DNA from: Halicephalobus mephisto | Taxonomy: Eukaryota; Nematoda; Chromadorea; Rhabditida; Panagrolaimidae | Assembly (NCBI GenBank): GCA_009193035.1 | Contig: SWDT01000105.1 | Coordinates: 124,001 to 188,000 of the forward strand | Length of the DNA stretch: 64,000 bases | Direction: 5' to 3' | Made by a program: the position numbers and the translations under genes | The notes under the pieces: model-generated | What the model was told of the DNA's origin: nothing | Seen by the model: the letters and a program-made list of their open reading frames with translations, nothing else | Database searches by the model: none | Shown here: piece by piece, positions 32,909-46,330 of the stretch | Layout of the letters: every line of letters begins with the position of its first letter | Numbering within the stretch: the first letter of the stretch is position 1

Positions 32909-35900
32909 TTACCGTATTGAGCGAGTCATGAAGGCAGCCTCGAGGGCTTGTTCGTGTCGTAGAGCGGAATCACAGAAGGACTCTCCGAGGACGTCCTCGG
33001 GTTGGCAAGGTTGGGATTCTGCGGATTTACCGAAACAAGGAAGGCCTCCATTTCTGGGAATTGAGCAGATCCTGGTCCTAAACAGAAAATTTAAAATTAA
33101 TTTTAAAAAAAATGTGACGTTCCTGTCCCAAGCATTTATGTTCCTATACTGTAACTATAACTGAAAAAAGTGCCTATATTACTGTACTAAAGCCCATAGA
33201 TTCTGGATATAAAATCAAAATTAAAAACTAGTTTTCAGAATCTAGGATTCCGAAGACTAACTCTGAATTTTGATTTTAGAATTTTAAAAGTATTTTTAAA
33301 TTTAAACAGAAAGTACTTATATTAAAGTAATAAAACCCCTAGATTATGAATCTAAAATTAAAAGCTAATTTTCAGAATCCAGGATTCTGAAGACTAACTC
33401 TGAATTTTGATTTTGGAATTTTAAAAGTATTTTAAAATATAAATAAAAAGTACTTATACTACAGTACTAAAACCCCTAGATTATGAATCTAAAATTAAAA
33501 GCTAATTTTCGAAATCCAGGATTCTGAAGACTAACTCTGAATTTTAAGGATATCTGAAATTTTAAATCAAAACTATAAAAAATAGAAATTTCCCAAAATG
33601 GCTTTTAGAATACTGTATAACGGATATAAAATTAAAATTATTTGAAATAATTTCCCATTTTTAATTTTTAAATTAAAATGGAAAAAAATAAAATATAAAT
33701 GATTGGGACAAAAATTTCGTTTAAAAAACCTCGTGCGAGTGCCGATGGCTTTGCAGTCAGCGGTGCAAGGGGACCAGGGTGACCATGTGGACCATATACC
33801 GTCGACAGAATCTGAATAGTGAACTATTGTGAAAAAAAAAATAAAAAACAAAAAATACTCGAACAAAGTTTTGTGTTGCAAATTGTGGTTTGTCTGGCCA
33901 AACCAGAACAAGGAGCTCCGTTTTCTGGAGGGGGATTCGAACAGGTGCGAGATCGGGATTTAAACGTGACTCCACAAGTACCGTTACAGGAACTCCAGGA
34001 GGACCAAGGGGACCAGGACCCATCTACGGCTGAAAAAAAGAAAAAGTGCTGTGATGTGGATAGATAAAAAGAAAAACAAAAAATTTAAATTCAAAAAAGT
34101 TAATTTTCTTAGAAATTTCAAAAAAGCTAATTTTTTATAAATTTAAATTCAAAAAAAATTAATTTTTTTAAAAATTTAAATTCAAAAAAGCTTAATTTTC
34201 TTAGAAATTTCAAAAAAGCTAATTTTTTATAAATTTAAATTCAAAATTTAATTTTTTTTTAAAACTTAAATAACAAATTTAAATTCAAAAAAGTTAAACT
34301 TTTTATAAATATGAAGTTAAAATTGACTTTTCGTAATTTAAATTTTACTTTTTTATATGAAATTTATTTTTTTTTTCGAATTTAAATTTTACTTTTTTAT
34401 GTAAAATTTATTTTTTTTAAAATTTAAATTTTGTTTTTTATGTAAAATTTATTTTTTTCGAATTTAAATTTTACTTTTTTATATGAAATTTATTTTTTTT
34501 TTTGAATTTAAATTTTGTTTTTTATGTAAAATTAAAAATAAACTTACACTTGTTGCATTGACTCAGATCGGCACAAGATTTCAATTCGAAATCTGACCCG
34601 AGACATTGTTTGCCTCCGTTCTGGGGTCGGGGGTTGGAGCAATACCGGGTTCTTGACTTCTGGCCGTTTTCACAAGGATTAGAACATTCGGACCAGGAAG
34701 TCCACTCTGTCCAGGATCCGTCTACAGGTCTGGAAAAACAGATTTTCGAAGATGGTTCACACGGTTTTTGGTCGAAAGAATAACCGATACAGTATGATCC
34801 TCGGTTTGATGGAAGTGGATCAGAACACATTCTGTTTCGGATCTGATGACCCGGAGATCCACACTCTTTCGAACACCGACTCCAAGACGACCATTCCGAC
34901 CATCCACCTGCCTCAGGCGCTGCAAATTATTTTTTAAATTTTTATTAAAAATTAAATTTTTTAAAAATGTCAAAAATCTTTAAAAATTTTAAGCTTCCAG
35001 AATCCATTAAAAACTTTAGAAATTTCCAGAATTTTGGATTTCAGAATTTCTAAAATTCATTCCGAGAAAATTTTGTAAAAAATAATCTTGTATTATAAAA
35101 AAGCGGAAATGGGAATTGTTACGAAATCGTCTCAACACGAATGTGAGGGATCTCATAAGGAATACAGTAACTTGCGCTATGATATGAAATCGTCTCAACA
35201 CGAATGTTGGGGATCTCATAAGGAATACAGTAACCTGTGCTTTGATATGAAGTTGTCTTAACGTGAATGTGAGGGATCTCATCAAAACTACAGTAACCTG
35301 CGCTTTGATATAAAGTTGTCTCAACGCGAATGTCAGAAATTTCATCAAAACTACAGTAACCTGTGCTTTGATATAAAATCGTCTCAACGCGAATGTCAGA
35401 AATTTCATGAACACTACAGTAACCTGTGTATTGATTTTACTTGACAGTTATTTCGTAATTATTATCCTACAATCAAGGAGCTCGCAGAAGGCGGGTTTCG
35501 TTACTCATTTTTTAAATTTTAATAAAATTACGATATTTGAACTAACCACAATCTTCGGGTTCACATTTTCTTTGGTCTATGATACTTCCGGCGCAGAATC
35601 CCTGGACAGTGGGGTCTTGTATCTGACAGAATCTCCTTCTGAATTGGGTCAAGGTGAAGCAGCTACACCTGCTCCAGCTGCTCCAGGAGGACCACTTCGG
35701 GTGCAAGTCCTCGTTTTCGTCCAGGAGCAGAGTGGGGACTCCGGAGGCCCTTTGGGAAGACGCCCCACATGGATCTGTGTTGCAGGGTTTTTCTTCTTTA
35801 TTCGCTCCATCACAGAGGAAAACAAATAAAGCTTTGCATTTTCTGCTTCTGAATTGTCTTCCACCCCCGCAGACGACGTTACAAGAAGACCAATCAGACC

Positions 35901-38900
35901 ACTCTGTCCATTGGGTCGACTCGAGCTCTTCACACGACCCCTTGTTGCATTCTTCCAGTTCGAAAGACAAACCGTGACGAGAACAGTCCTTGTCTTCAGG
36001 ACAGAATCTGATTCTCTCCCTCAGACCCCCACCACACGTCACAGAACACGGCAACCAGTCCTGCCACGGACCGTACTCGGAGTCGTCGGGCGAAGGCAGG
36101 ATTGCCGTTAATGGAGACACTGTTTCTGATTCTACTTTTTTATGGACTTCAGATGTCTTGCAAATTTGATCACAATTTTGAATTTCAACTTTTAAACCTG
36201 AAACATTGAATTTTAAAAATTGTTTTTTTCCACCAAAATCCATAAAAAATCAACATCTAAAGCAAAAAAAATTCGCAGTTTGCTCGCAATATTCAGGCAG
36301 ATAGGTTGACATTTACAAATCTACATTTATAAATATTTCATAATCAGAATGAAATTCGCAGTTTGCTCACAACATTAGAGCAGATAGGTTGACATTTTTA
36401 TATTCACATCCATGAATATTTCGTAATCAAAATTAAATTCGCAGTTTGCTCGCAATGTTCGAACAGATAGGTTGACATTTACAAATTCGCATTTATAAAT
36501 ATTTCGTAATCAGAATGAAATTCGCAGTTTGCTCGCAACATTAGAGCAGATCAGTCAGCATTTTTATATTCACATCCATGAATATTTCGTAATCAAAGTT
36601 AAATTCGCAGTTTGCTCGCAACATTAGAGCAGATAAATTGACATTTACAAATTCGCATTTATAAATATTTCGTAATCAGAATGAAATTCGCAGTTTGCTC
36701 GCAACATTAGAGCAGATCAGTCAGCATTTTTATATTCACATTCACGAATATTTCGTAATCAAAATTAAATTCGCAGTTTGCTCGCAATGTTCGAACAGAT
36801 CAGTTTACTTAATTATTTCACAAAAATTGAATTTGACTTTAACGGCGGCTGTTTTATGGACTTTGACATTAATATAATTTTTTAAAATCAGTTTCTTCAA
36901 AAAAATTTTAATGTAATTTTTTAAAATCAGTTTCTTCAAAAAAAATTTTCATATAATTTTTTAAAATCAGTTTCTTCAAAAAATTTTAATATAATTTTTT
37001 AAAAACAATACGTTTAAATTTTTTTGAAGAAATTATTCTAAAAAATTTTTAATTTTTAAAATTTTATTTTTATTAAAAAATCGAACCTCCACATTGCTCT
37101 GGTGAGACCGTTTCTCCGTCGAATCCCGGAAGAAAACTGATTTTGCATTCTCTTTCTCTTGATCTGATTTCGAGGACTGAACAAGTGGAACATTCTGCGT
37201 TCCAATCCCCCCAGGGGGTCCAACTGGGACAAGGACCAAGAACGCATCTTTTTTCCTGGGTCGATGAATCCACAACAGGACAGTTGCTTCCGGTGATGCA
37301 CGTCCTGGTCCTCTTCTGGAGTCCTTCGCCACAGGTGGCCGAACAGGGGCTCCAGGAGGACCACTGAGACCAAAGATGCCCTTGGGGGATGAGGGGGTTC
37401 CTGGGGCAATCCTGAAGGTTGATTTTAATAATTTTATAAATTATTATTTCATTAAAATTTTAGAATGTCAAGATATTTTAAAATCCAATGACTATTTTTA
37501 GAATATTCTAAAATCTAAGACTTTTGAAACTTTTAAAATCTTAATGATTATAAAAGTCGAAAATAGTGTTATCACGAAATTGTCCTGACACGAATTTCTA
37601 GAACATTTTAGAAACTTTTAGAATTTTAGAAATTCGTGTTGGGACAATCTTTTGATGATACTATTTTTGACTTTTATAACAGTGTGATTGATGTTTTACC
37701 TGGACGTTGCAAGTTCTTGCTTGTTTGCTGTTTTCTGCACAGAGTACTCCGTCACATAGTCGTTCTCTCAATTGGAACCCTATTCCACAGGTGACAGAAC
37801 AGGGTAACCATTCTCCCCAGGTCTCTTCCATGCAGTGTTCCCCGACACACGTGGTTATCTGACTTCCTTCGCCTTCACATCCGTCTTCAACGCTGCAGGT
37901 TCTTCTTCTGGATCTTTGTCCCGGTCCGCAAGAAGCACTGCAAGAAGACCAATGATCCCATTCGTTCCAATTTGGACAAGGATCTTCGCCGCAATTTTTT
38001 ATATCGACCAACTTCTGGGAACAGTTTTCTCCAGAAGTACACTGTCTCTTACGGGTCATTTTCCCTCCACCACAAGACTTAGTACATTGGGACCACTCTG
38101 TCCAGGACGAATACTCCTCACAAACGGGGGGCAGAGGGGTACAGGGCCGAGTTTCGACCGTTTTTCCGTCACATAACTGAAATTTTAATTTTTTAAAATT
38201 TAAATGATTTTAAGCGATTTAGGGGCGTGTTTTAAGCAAAGCCAAAAGAGCAAGCAACACCCAGGGGTACCTGATTTCTACTCCTTTTGACCCGTCTTCT
38301 TTTTTTCAGAGATACTGGAAGGGGTTTTCTGTGATGGTGGGGTTTGTGAATTTTACGATGTCCTTTTGGCTTTGCATGTATTTTGGGACGGATTTTGTGA
38401 GGTTTTGGATGGATTTTGTGGGGGTTTGAACTAACCGGAGATGGGGCTTGACATTTCCTTGTTCTTCGTTGCAGAGGAATTTCGTCTTTTTTGGCACAAG
38501 TAACAGGACAATTCGACCATTGAGACCATGGACCCCATTTCGCTAGGGAAGATTTAGATTTCGCTGGAGGACAATCCTTGTCTTCAGAAACTAGGGCTTT
38601 GTCGTTGCAGGATAGTGACTGGAAATTAAAAATAAGTTAAAAAATTGAAACTACTGCGAAGAAAAAAGTCCCATGTGGGGGTCGAACCCACGACCGCTGG
38701 TTTAGGAGACCAGCACGCTACCACTGCGTCAATGGGACAATTGAGCCCGAGGGCATTTAAATTTGTTTTTTAACTTTGTAAATAATTATTAAAATTCAAT
38801 ATTTAAACTTTGTTGCAAAAATATTTTCAAAGTTACAAATCTTACCAAGCAAGAACCAGATACACAGTACTGGCCAGGTCCACAAGGAGTCCCGTTCGGA

Positions 38901-41900
38901 AATTGGCCCTTATTCCGGATGAGCTCTGAGTTATCCACATGACACCAGATCTTACACGCCTGAGTCTGATCTGAATTTCTTCAAAATTAAAGAAAATCGT
39001 TTTTTCCAAACTTACGTAAAAAACTTTTGCCACTCAACTGCCTGTCCGGTCGGGTAGGGTCGTTCCTGATGGCCGTGCAAAGTCTGTCTCCGAATTCCTG
39101 TCTTGTTAGTCCTAGACAGTTTGAATTTATTTTTCCGCAGACAATTCCCCTCATATTTGATCCTCTACAGCTTCTACCTCCGTTATTAGGGGCAGGTTCT
39201 GTACAGGTCCTCAGTTGGGGTTTTATGGAAATTCCCCCTGTTATTTGACAAGGGGTGATCGGACATGGGTCTTGATTCGAGGACCAATCCGACCATCCCC
39301 CGTGGATTACCTCTGGTTTCTTCATTGGTTGTTTCCATGGTTGACAGATGCCTTCTTGACACCACTTTTGGGGTCCACAGAAGGATCCTTCCAAAGCCGG
39401 ATGGGCCGTCGAGATAGTCGATCCTGAGTTGCCGCACCAGAGGATCCGACAAATGTCATCCATGTTCCTGCCGTTCGGGATCTCCACCTGGTAATCCCGG
39501 CCCCAGAAGTAAGAACATTGCTGATCCGCTGTGAATCTCTGTCCAGGCAGTCTTCCATCAGCCAGATGATCGTGAGCACCAATACTGACTGCAGGATCCC
39601 TCAGGCAATTTCCCTTCCCTGATTCACTAAAAATAATTTTTTATAAAAAATTAAATAAATTAAACACTACTCTAATTGAAGAAGAAAAGCGTTGAATTCT
39701 CTGACGGAACAAGTACTCCAGGTGGTCTTCCCGGCTCCGTTAACCGCGGACATTAAGCAACAACTTCGACCACATTGGTTTTGGACTCCATCGTGTACCA
39801 TTCCCATGCTGGAAAGTAAACATTACTTTAAAAATAAAAATAAACTTTTGAGAAATTTCTCTCAAAACGAAATTTCCCAAAAGTTTCTAGAATTTCAAAA
39901 TCTTCTACTAAATTTTCAAATTTTAAAAATTCCTAAAAAATTCCGAAATTTAAAAAATTTTTTAAAAATATAGAATTTTGGAAGTTTTTTGAAAATTCCC
40001 AGAATATTCTGAAATTTCTTAGGAGTTATGAACTTTCCAAATATTTTAGAATCTTCCATAAAATCTTTAAAAATTTCAAAAAATTGTTTTAATTAAATTT
40101 TTAATTTAAAAATTTTCGAAAAATTTAGAATTTTGGAAGTTTTTTGAAAATTATGGAAATTTAGAATTAGATTTAAAAATTTTCGAAAAATTCTATTTTG
40201 TTATTTGGTAAAATAATGAAAAATTAAAAAATCTTACTTGTGACCCATTTCGTGAGCCAAAACGAAACTTCTTCCGAGATGCAGCCCTTCGACGAGACTA
40301 CAAGCGAACAGATCATCGCACATCCTTGCAACGGGTGCCACTCCAGCTACCGAACTCGTCATGTGGTAGATATCATATCCAGTTAACAGTACTCCGTGAT
40401 CCCAATGTCCAGGATCACTCAAGTCACTTCCAGGATTAATCCTAGCTTGATAACGACAAAAAGCATCGAGAAGCGTCTGAGCTTGTCCGCTCTTGTGGAC
40501 ACTTGACACCAAGGGCGAAGGCTGCTGTTTCCACATTTCGAATCTGACGATTACAATGTCCAGATTAGGGGTCAAAGTAGGTTGCTGATACAGTACATGA
40601 ACATTGTTGATCAAAGCCAGAGCGAAGTCGGTCAAATGCTGATCCGGTGCCCGGGTGAATTCTCGATCGAAATGTTCGTAAAGTTTAGAATCCAAGAATA
40701 ATCCTATTTCCAGGGTTATGGGGTCATGTTGGGGGAAGATAAACAAAGAATCAAGTTTAGCTTCTGACGGAAGAGTATAGTTGATCGAGTTGAGTTCTGA
40801 CAAGGAATCTGAAAATTTCAATTGTAAATAAATTTCGAAATTTTTCAGCAAAAGTAAAAATTAAATTATTACAGAGATTTAAGAAAATCCGAAAGCAGAT
40901 AATTTCCAGAATCTTCGGTAATTTTCAAAATGTTGTTAATTTTGGTTTTAACTCGAATCAGAATCTTCTGGAAAGATTTATCTCTGACGAGGACCTTCAA
41001 AAATGATCTGTCTAGCTATACCGGAACCTTGTAGAAAGATTAATATCGGAGTAGAACTTTCTAGAAAGATTCAAGCTAGACTGGACCTTTTTGAAAGACC
41101 TATATAGGATCTAATAGAAATGTTCTAAAGTGATTAAGATCAGATAAAGATTTTCTAGAAAGCTGTATATCAGATCTCAATATCCTAGAAAGACCCATCC
41201 CAGACAAGGAGCTTCTAAAAAGTCAATACCGTATCTACTCAGGTGATTTTAGAATAATTAAAGCCGAATAGGGACTTTCTAAAAAGATCTGCATCAAACC
41301 GAAGTTTTTTAAAAAGACCGATGTTAGATAATGCTTTTTTCAGAAAGTTGTATATCAGATCTCAGTCTTCCAAAATAATCCATGTCCGATCAGGACTTTC
41401 TAAAAAGTTAATACCGTATCTACTCAGATCCTTTTAGAATGATTCAGACCAAACAAGGACTTGTTAGAAAGATCTTCATCAGATCGAGATCTTTCAGAAC
41501 TGGTCCCGAGGATATAAAAACCGAGCCTAACAATCAATCAGCGTCATTGTGAGTTGTGATTTTCCATGTGTCTACTGTACGGGAGAACCTCCGTTACTTT
41601 CTCGTTTGTGCGATTATTACTCGATATTATTATCCAACAGAAATAAATGAAAGCGTTAACCTTTCAAAACAGAAGCGGGAAGCTCGTCAATGGACTTACT
41701 GACGTCGCAGAATCCGGTGTTTTCGTCTTCGTTGAGGTCCACTCGAACTGGTTCTTCGTTGAACGAAAAATGTTCCAGTGGATTCAACAAAGCCGCTTGA
41801 CGTTTATAAATCAGGTGATCTTCTTCCTAAAAGATGACTCAACATCGGAATCCTGTTTCGAAGACTCACCTGATGATGTCTGATTCTTTCTGGAATTGTC

Positions 41901-42358
41901 TGCAACATCAGGAAATGATCCTCCATAGCGATGACTCCCATGAGTTCTCGACAACTGGAAACAGCAGCTTTAATTTTCCCGTGACTTTTGACTTCTCCAT
42001 GATAATGACAATCTGTTTTTACATTTTCTGGAAAACCTTGAAATTCTTCAACAGTTCCGTTTTCTCCTCTGATTACAGAAACCACTTTGGGACTGACTAG
42101 TTTCATATTGGGTTTCAATTCGATTTCGAAAGTCGAATTCCACGCAGAAAATTCCATGATTTTCAATTTTCCATCTGGACCAAACTTTCTAACAGTTTTG
42201 ATAAGTTGATATTCAGGGACGTGTTTGTGGTCGTCGACCCCGAAGGTCTTGACGAGTTCCCTCTTCGTCAACTTGTGATGAAGTCCATTGACAACAGACG
42301 TAGAATGCCAAACAACAATGGCGATGGAATAATGCAAGACTAGCAATAGTAAATTCAT
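32909..42358 (-). CDS. adt-1: ADAMTS metalloprotease with about 14 thrombospondin type-1 repeats (1496 aa)
   Basis: Secreted zinc protease of the extracellular matrix. Exons: 42358-41870, 41826-41700, 40808-40238, 39808-39671, 39626-39016, 38970-38846, 38618-38436, 38176-37700, 37411-37087, 36197-35547, 34919-34548, 34029-33859, 33811-33730, 33077-32909; 4491 nt, all phases close. Signal peptide about 1-24; prodomain with Cys in ENTGFCDV that could act as cysteine switch; catalytic domain with the complete zinc motif HEMGHNMGMVHD (split by intron 3) and Met-turn SCCLMSAV; disintegrin-like and Cys-rich region ([24 protein letters not shown]); then TSP1 repeats with WSxWSxW C-mannosylation motifs ([20 protein letters not shown]). 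No GON domain at the C-terminus, so it is not gon-1; the many TSP1 repeats and length suggest adt-1, a tentative symbol. No clear furin site seen. Confidence 0.92.
33170..33570 (-). repeat. ~140-bp tandem repeats in ADAMTS intron 13
   Basis: Three units with CAGGATTCTGAAGACTAACT and AAACCCCTAGATTATGAATC. Confidence 0.8.
34080..34530 (-). repeat. AT-rich simple and tandem repeats in ADAMTS intron 11
   Basis: Alternating TTTAAATTCAAAAAAGTTAA and its near complement; low complexity, no function visible. Confidence 0.7.
35115..35435 (-). repeat. ~80-bp tandem array in ADAMTS intron 10, four to five copies
   Basis: Units with GTCTCAACACGAATGT, GGATCTCATAAGGAATACAG and TAACCTGTGCTTTGATAT; the array stays open on the minus strand by chance (repeated LTFxLRxxxIKAQVTV) but is intronic. 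Confidence 0.85.
36265..36810 (-). repeat. ~82-bp tandem array in ADAMTS intron 9, about seven copies
   Basis: Each unit has AAATTCGCAGTTTGCTCGCA. Two unit types alternate (one with TTGACATTTACAAATTCGCA, one with CATTTTTATATTCACATCCA), so the array was probably amplified as a ~164-bp dimer. 36890-37010 adds short AATTTTTTAAAATCAG repeats. Confidence 0.85.
38668..38738 (-). tRNA. tRNA-Arg (anticodon CCT)
   Basis: 71-nt cloverleaf folds completely: acceptor GTCCCAT/ATGGGAC (7 bp), D stem ACGC/GCGT, anticodon stem CTGGT/ACCAG with loop CTCCTAA (anticodon CCT, reading AGG), five-base variable region, T arm GTGGG-TTCGACC-CCCAC with B box GGTTCGACCCC. A T-run follows on the minus strand (38667-38662) as a Pol III terminator. 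It sits inside ADAMTS intron 6 (38845-38619), same strand as the host gene. No intron in the tRNA. Confidence 0.93.
40890..41530 (-). repeat. Degenerate repeats in ADAMTS intron 2
   Basis: Many 'tctagaaag' words; two ~185-bp direct units from about 41150 and about 41335 share AATACCGTATCTACTCAG and TGTATATCAGATCTCA. Most of this 891-bp intron is such repeats. Confidence 0.7.
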
Positions 42359-42770
42359 GGAGATCGTTTCAGGACCAAATAAATGTTCAAAAAATCATTT
42401 GACCAAAAACACGAATAAATCCAATAAAAGAAAAAATTGCGAATCTTCTTTTTTCATGGAAAGCTGGGCCGGACAGGTTTTTTAACGTCTGTGACTCAAT
42501 CGAGAAGCCAGAAATTAAAAACCGCCAGAGGCAGTGCGCGAGATTTTCTTCGATTGATCTCCCGCAGATTATCTGAAATCAATCCATGAAAGTTGGACAA
42601 TGTTCCGCTCCATTTTTTGAAAAAAATCTCCAACACGGATATTTCGTTTTTTTTGTCGAAACATGGATTAAGATTCAAAACTGATCGCGCAATGTGAAAA
42701 TCCAGAACCGTGGCAAATCTGGTAGAAATAAGAAAAGACACATTCGACCCACTGGCACGAAAAAATCCTA
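42359..42770. promoter_or_regulatory. ADAMTS upstream region, complex-sequence block
   Basis: Unique sequence directly upstream of the ADAMTS start, including GAGGCAGTGCGCGAGATTTTC near 42530 and GATCTCCCGCAGATTATC. No spliced-leader acceptor is evident within 100 bp of the ATG. A minus-strand 81-aa frame (42741-42496) has no recognisable similarity. Probable promoter. Confidence 0.4.
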
Positions 42771-43189
42771 AAAAATCAAAAATATTTTAAAATAATTTTT
42801 CTTTAAATTAAAAAAAATTATTTTTTTTAAAATGCAAAAATTTCACGGATTATCGATATTTGAGGAAATCAAATTTGATTCTATCCGGTTTTTCAAAAAT
42901 CTAAAAAATGGGTGAGGAAAAGATGGGAACAAAGCAGGTCAACCAGTCAAACTAACCGGTCAGTAAATTTTGGGAAGATGAAAGTGAAAATTTTGGGAGA
43001 TGACCCAGTCTAGATCCACAAATCCATCCCAAAAACCGGAACTTCAAAAATTTATTCAAAAAATCATAACTTCATCGAAAACGATTATTCGAAAATCAGT
43101 TTTATGTTTATTGAAGATTCAGAATCCATGATGTAATTTAGTTGGATATTCTTTTGGATCAGAAAAATCCACGACATCCGTGAATCTTG
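42771..43189. other. Noncoding, AT-rich
   Basis: Nothing recognisable apart from low-complexity A/T sequence and a CAAACTAACCGGTCAGT block near 42948. Confidence 0.5.
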
Positions 43190-43690
43190 ATTTTTGTTCT
43201 TTTTCTTGTTTTTGATTATTTTCGCGAAAAACCAATTAGGTAGTTTCATTCAGCGAAAAAATACATCTAATTGCAGAGAAAAAATATAAAAATTAGCAAA
43301 GTGAAAGTAAAAAATACTTTGAACATTATCGAAAACTCGCTTAATAAATAAACGAATACGCTGATTTTTTTGTTTCTGATCAGTTCTTAGAAAACCAATT
43401 AATTATAATAAATGGAAATATATACATCATATTAAAAAAATAATTAAATTTTGTAAATTAAAATATAAATTTATATTTTGAATACAGATGATCGAAAATT
43501 GATAAATAAATAAATAAATTGACGTACACTTTATTATATTTTTTAATTCCTTCAAAAAACCAATTAATTATAATAAATGGAAATATATACATGATATTAA
43601 AAAATAATTAAGTTCTGTAAATTAAAATATAAATCTATATTTTGAATACAGATGATCGAAAATTGATAAATAAACAACTAAGCTTATATT
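43190..43690. repeat. ~160-bp tandem repeats, three degenerate units
   Basis: Units contain AGAAAACCAATTAATTATAA (43389, 43551) or the related AAAAACCAATTAGGTAGTTT (43229). The second and third units are about 90% identical. A related array is at 63520-64000. Confidence 0.75.
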
Positions 43691-44828
43691 TTCTCGATAC
43701 ATAATACATGAAGTTCGAGAAATTCATCTAATTTTCTTATTTTAGAATAATATTTACCACAAACTGAAGACAAACTATAAATGTGCCTGATAAATTACAA
43801 AATGAATTAATTTATTTCAAAAAACAACTGCAACTAAATTTTAACGCAAGATATATGAAATCTCACATTTGCCAAATTTTATCTCTGGAAATTTCAAATT
43901 TCAAATTTTATTCCTATTTCGCACAGAAAAGCAACAAAGTTATCTACAATCTTTAAAGTGACTAGATTTTATAAATGACTAATCTCTCTGGAAATAATTT
44001 TAAAAAATAAAAGATCTAAATAAATATCCATCAAACTACAAAGAAACTATAAATCATTTCAACTGGTCACTTCGATTAAAGTTACTTTTGTCAAAACCAA
44101 GTTTATTATTCCGTCGACAAATCTGGCCAAAACCAGTTTGTAATATCATAATTTATGCGGAATTTAAAAACCGGAACATTTAAAGTAAAAATACACGTAA
44201 TTATTAAAAATTTGGAATTGAATTGAAAAAATGAAATTCACTTAAATTTGACCATTGTTCAATTTAACACTTTTAACGGTCAACACGATTCAATTGAATG
44301 AAAAATGAAAGCGAATTGAAAGCATTTCCTCTTTTAACGATCCGTCCTGATCCAGGGATTTCTATTCGTTGAGGAAATAAAAAGTGAAATCGCAAATTTC
44401 CGAAAAAAGTCAAAATCGCGTGTAAGACCAGAGCCATTGATCCCTCAGGATTTGTCTTTTCTGAAAAATGAGGTCAGGATTTGCAATTCTGCTTTGATAT
44501 AAAAACTGTACTTTTAAATTTCCTATTTTGAAGAAAACATCTGCATTCTTTGATATATCAGCATTTTTTTACAGTATTTATGAAACTTCAGGAATGAACT
44601 CAAAATCCAAGATTAGGATTTATTAGAATTGAAACAAAAACATTAAAGAATATTAAAAGCTCGGGAAAGTAAAATTTACCCAAAAGTGAAAATGAATACT
44701 TTGCGGTTTGATAAACCATATTTCGACAAGTATCACAACTATTTTGGACAAAGTTATGAAAAGTGAAAGACGTCGAGACATTCAAATTCTATCTCGGAAT
44801 TATCTACCATATCCTTAATATAATTTAC
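43691..44828. other. Noncoding region
   Basis: No gene, RNA or clear repeat recognised. Short frames (44785-44600 minus) are without similarity. Confidence 0.5.
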
Positions 44829-44997
44829 CTACACACAAAAAAGCGAAACTTTTGGCCTTGTAAAAATTACAATGTATGACAAAAATGTAACACAATCGTC
44901 ACATTTTTCATATTTGATATTTTTGACAAAAAATAAAACTTAATAGTGATGATTTTCATTTGTTACTGTGTCAAAAATTACACTTTTTTGTGTGTAG
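44829..44997. mobile_element. MITE, CTACACACAAAA family (169 bp)
   Basis: Terminal inverted repeats CTACACACAAAAAAG at both ends; interior has CAAAAAATAAAACTTAATAGTG also present in the 58671 copy. No coding capacity. Confidence 0.85.
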
Positions 44998-45384
44998 TTT
45001 ATTTTTATCTTATATTTTATTAACGAAAAATTTGCCCTCAAAAGATCTTCTTTATTGTCTTTACGTAAAATTACAGAAAAGTGTACAAGACTCTGAAATT
45101 TTTCAGAATTTATTGGATACTTCTGAAATCTTAAAAAATCACATAAAACTGAATTCCTCAATTTCTGATCGGAAGTGGAGAGTTCTGAAAATTGACCTTT
45201 ATGTACTTGTACAAGATTTCACTGTATACTTTTTTCAAAAAACAATTTTAGAATATTTTAGAACTACATCCAAAATTCCAATTTCTGGCTCAAGCAAGAA
45301 AGTTTTAACAATTATCATTAAGATGCTTTCTTAGAATTTTGTAGCAAGTTTTTATATTTCAAAATAATGCAATTATTTTTAAGA

Positions 45385-46330
45385 TTTTTACTGCCGTTTA
45401 TGGTAGTCTTCGTCAAATCCGATCTGATGAAATTTCCTTGTTACAAAGTTTATTCACTTTTGGGGGATTAAAAAATCAGAAACTTGGTGGGCTTCAGATG
45501 ATGTTCTTCCTTGGTCTAGTTGTCCACGTGTCTATCTCATTGAGAAGTTTATATTGTGGGTACTCCACCTATTTTTAGAATGACCTTTTGCATGGCTCCG
45601 ATGACGAACTATATTATTGAATCTATAAAAATAAGTACGTTTATTTATTCTAACACATTTTCCTCAAGTTGTTAGTCAGGTGGTTCATCATTCTGCATGT
45701 TACTTGCAATAAACAGATGTAGCAACATCATCAGTACTTGATTTACACCTTCCTTGTTCAGCAAAATGAAAACTTATTTGGAAACTGATCTCATCTGGAG
45801 TCATTTTTGCATTTGTGGTCTACTGTCCTGCGGTTATTTTCAGTACGAATTTTTGTGTATTCCTCTTAGATCCATTTATGGGAATCACGGAACGTAACGG
45901 AGTCGTTGATTTAGAACATGTATAATTTAAAAGTAACTTACTTTGACCTCAATAATTTTTTGCAATATCTTGCTTTTCTTCTTTCAATTTACAACATCAC
46001 GATTGTCGTCATCATTTTTTTGCGTCTATTCATTAATTTGCATCTACTTCACTGGTAAGTCCTAAATATCAGTTACTGTTAAAATAACCCGGATGCAAAG
46101 ACAAATTTTCATTGAAACATTTTTGGTCTGTTTAGAAATTTTTGTTGCTACTGTAGTCTACGTAAGATTTTAAAAAATTTTTAATTGCTAAAAACGACTT
46201 CAGATCCACGTGCAATTCTGTTTTTCATTATGATTTGTGATTATCATAGAACTCTGTCGGGAAACAAGTCACGGTGCTGGAATGTCTTATATCTTCTTAA
46301 ATAAGGTTCTGAGAACAGAAACAAAAATGA
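45385..46330 (+). pseudogene. Serpentine receptor class T pseudogene 1 (srt-like)
   Basis: Follows the exon order of the intact receptor at 56262 but starts inside exon 1 (LLPFMVVFVKSDLMKFPCYK) and is broken by stops and frameshifts. Recognisable pieces: MMFFLGLVV with GLYCGYST-like sequence, GITERNGVVDLEHV followed by a stop, RMQRQIFIETFLVC, and ELCRETSHGAGMSYIFLNKV. The first ~50 codons of the gene are missing. Not functional. Confidence 0.8.

Noticed and set aside
35016..35414. 132-codon repetitive minus-strand frame
   Set aside because: It translates the ~80-bp tandem array in ADAMTS intron 10; phases of the flanking exons close without it.
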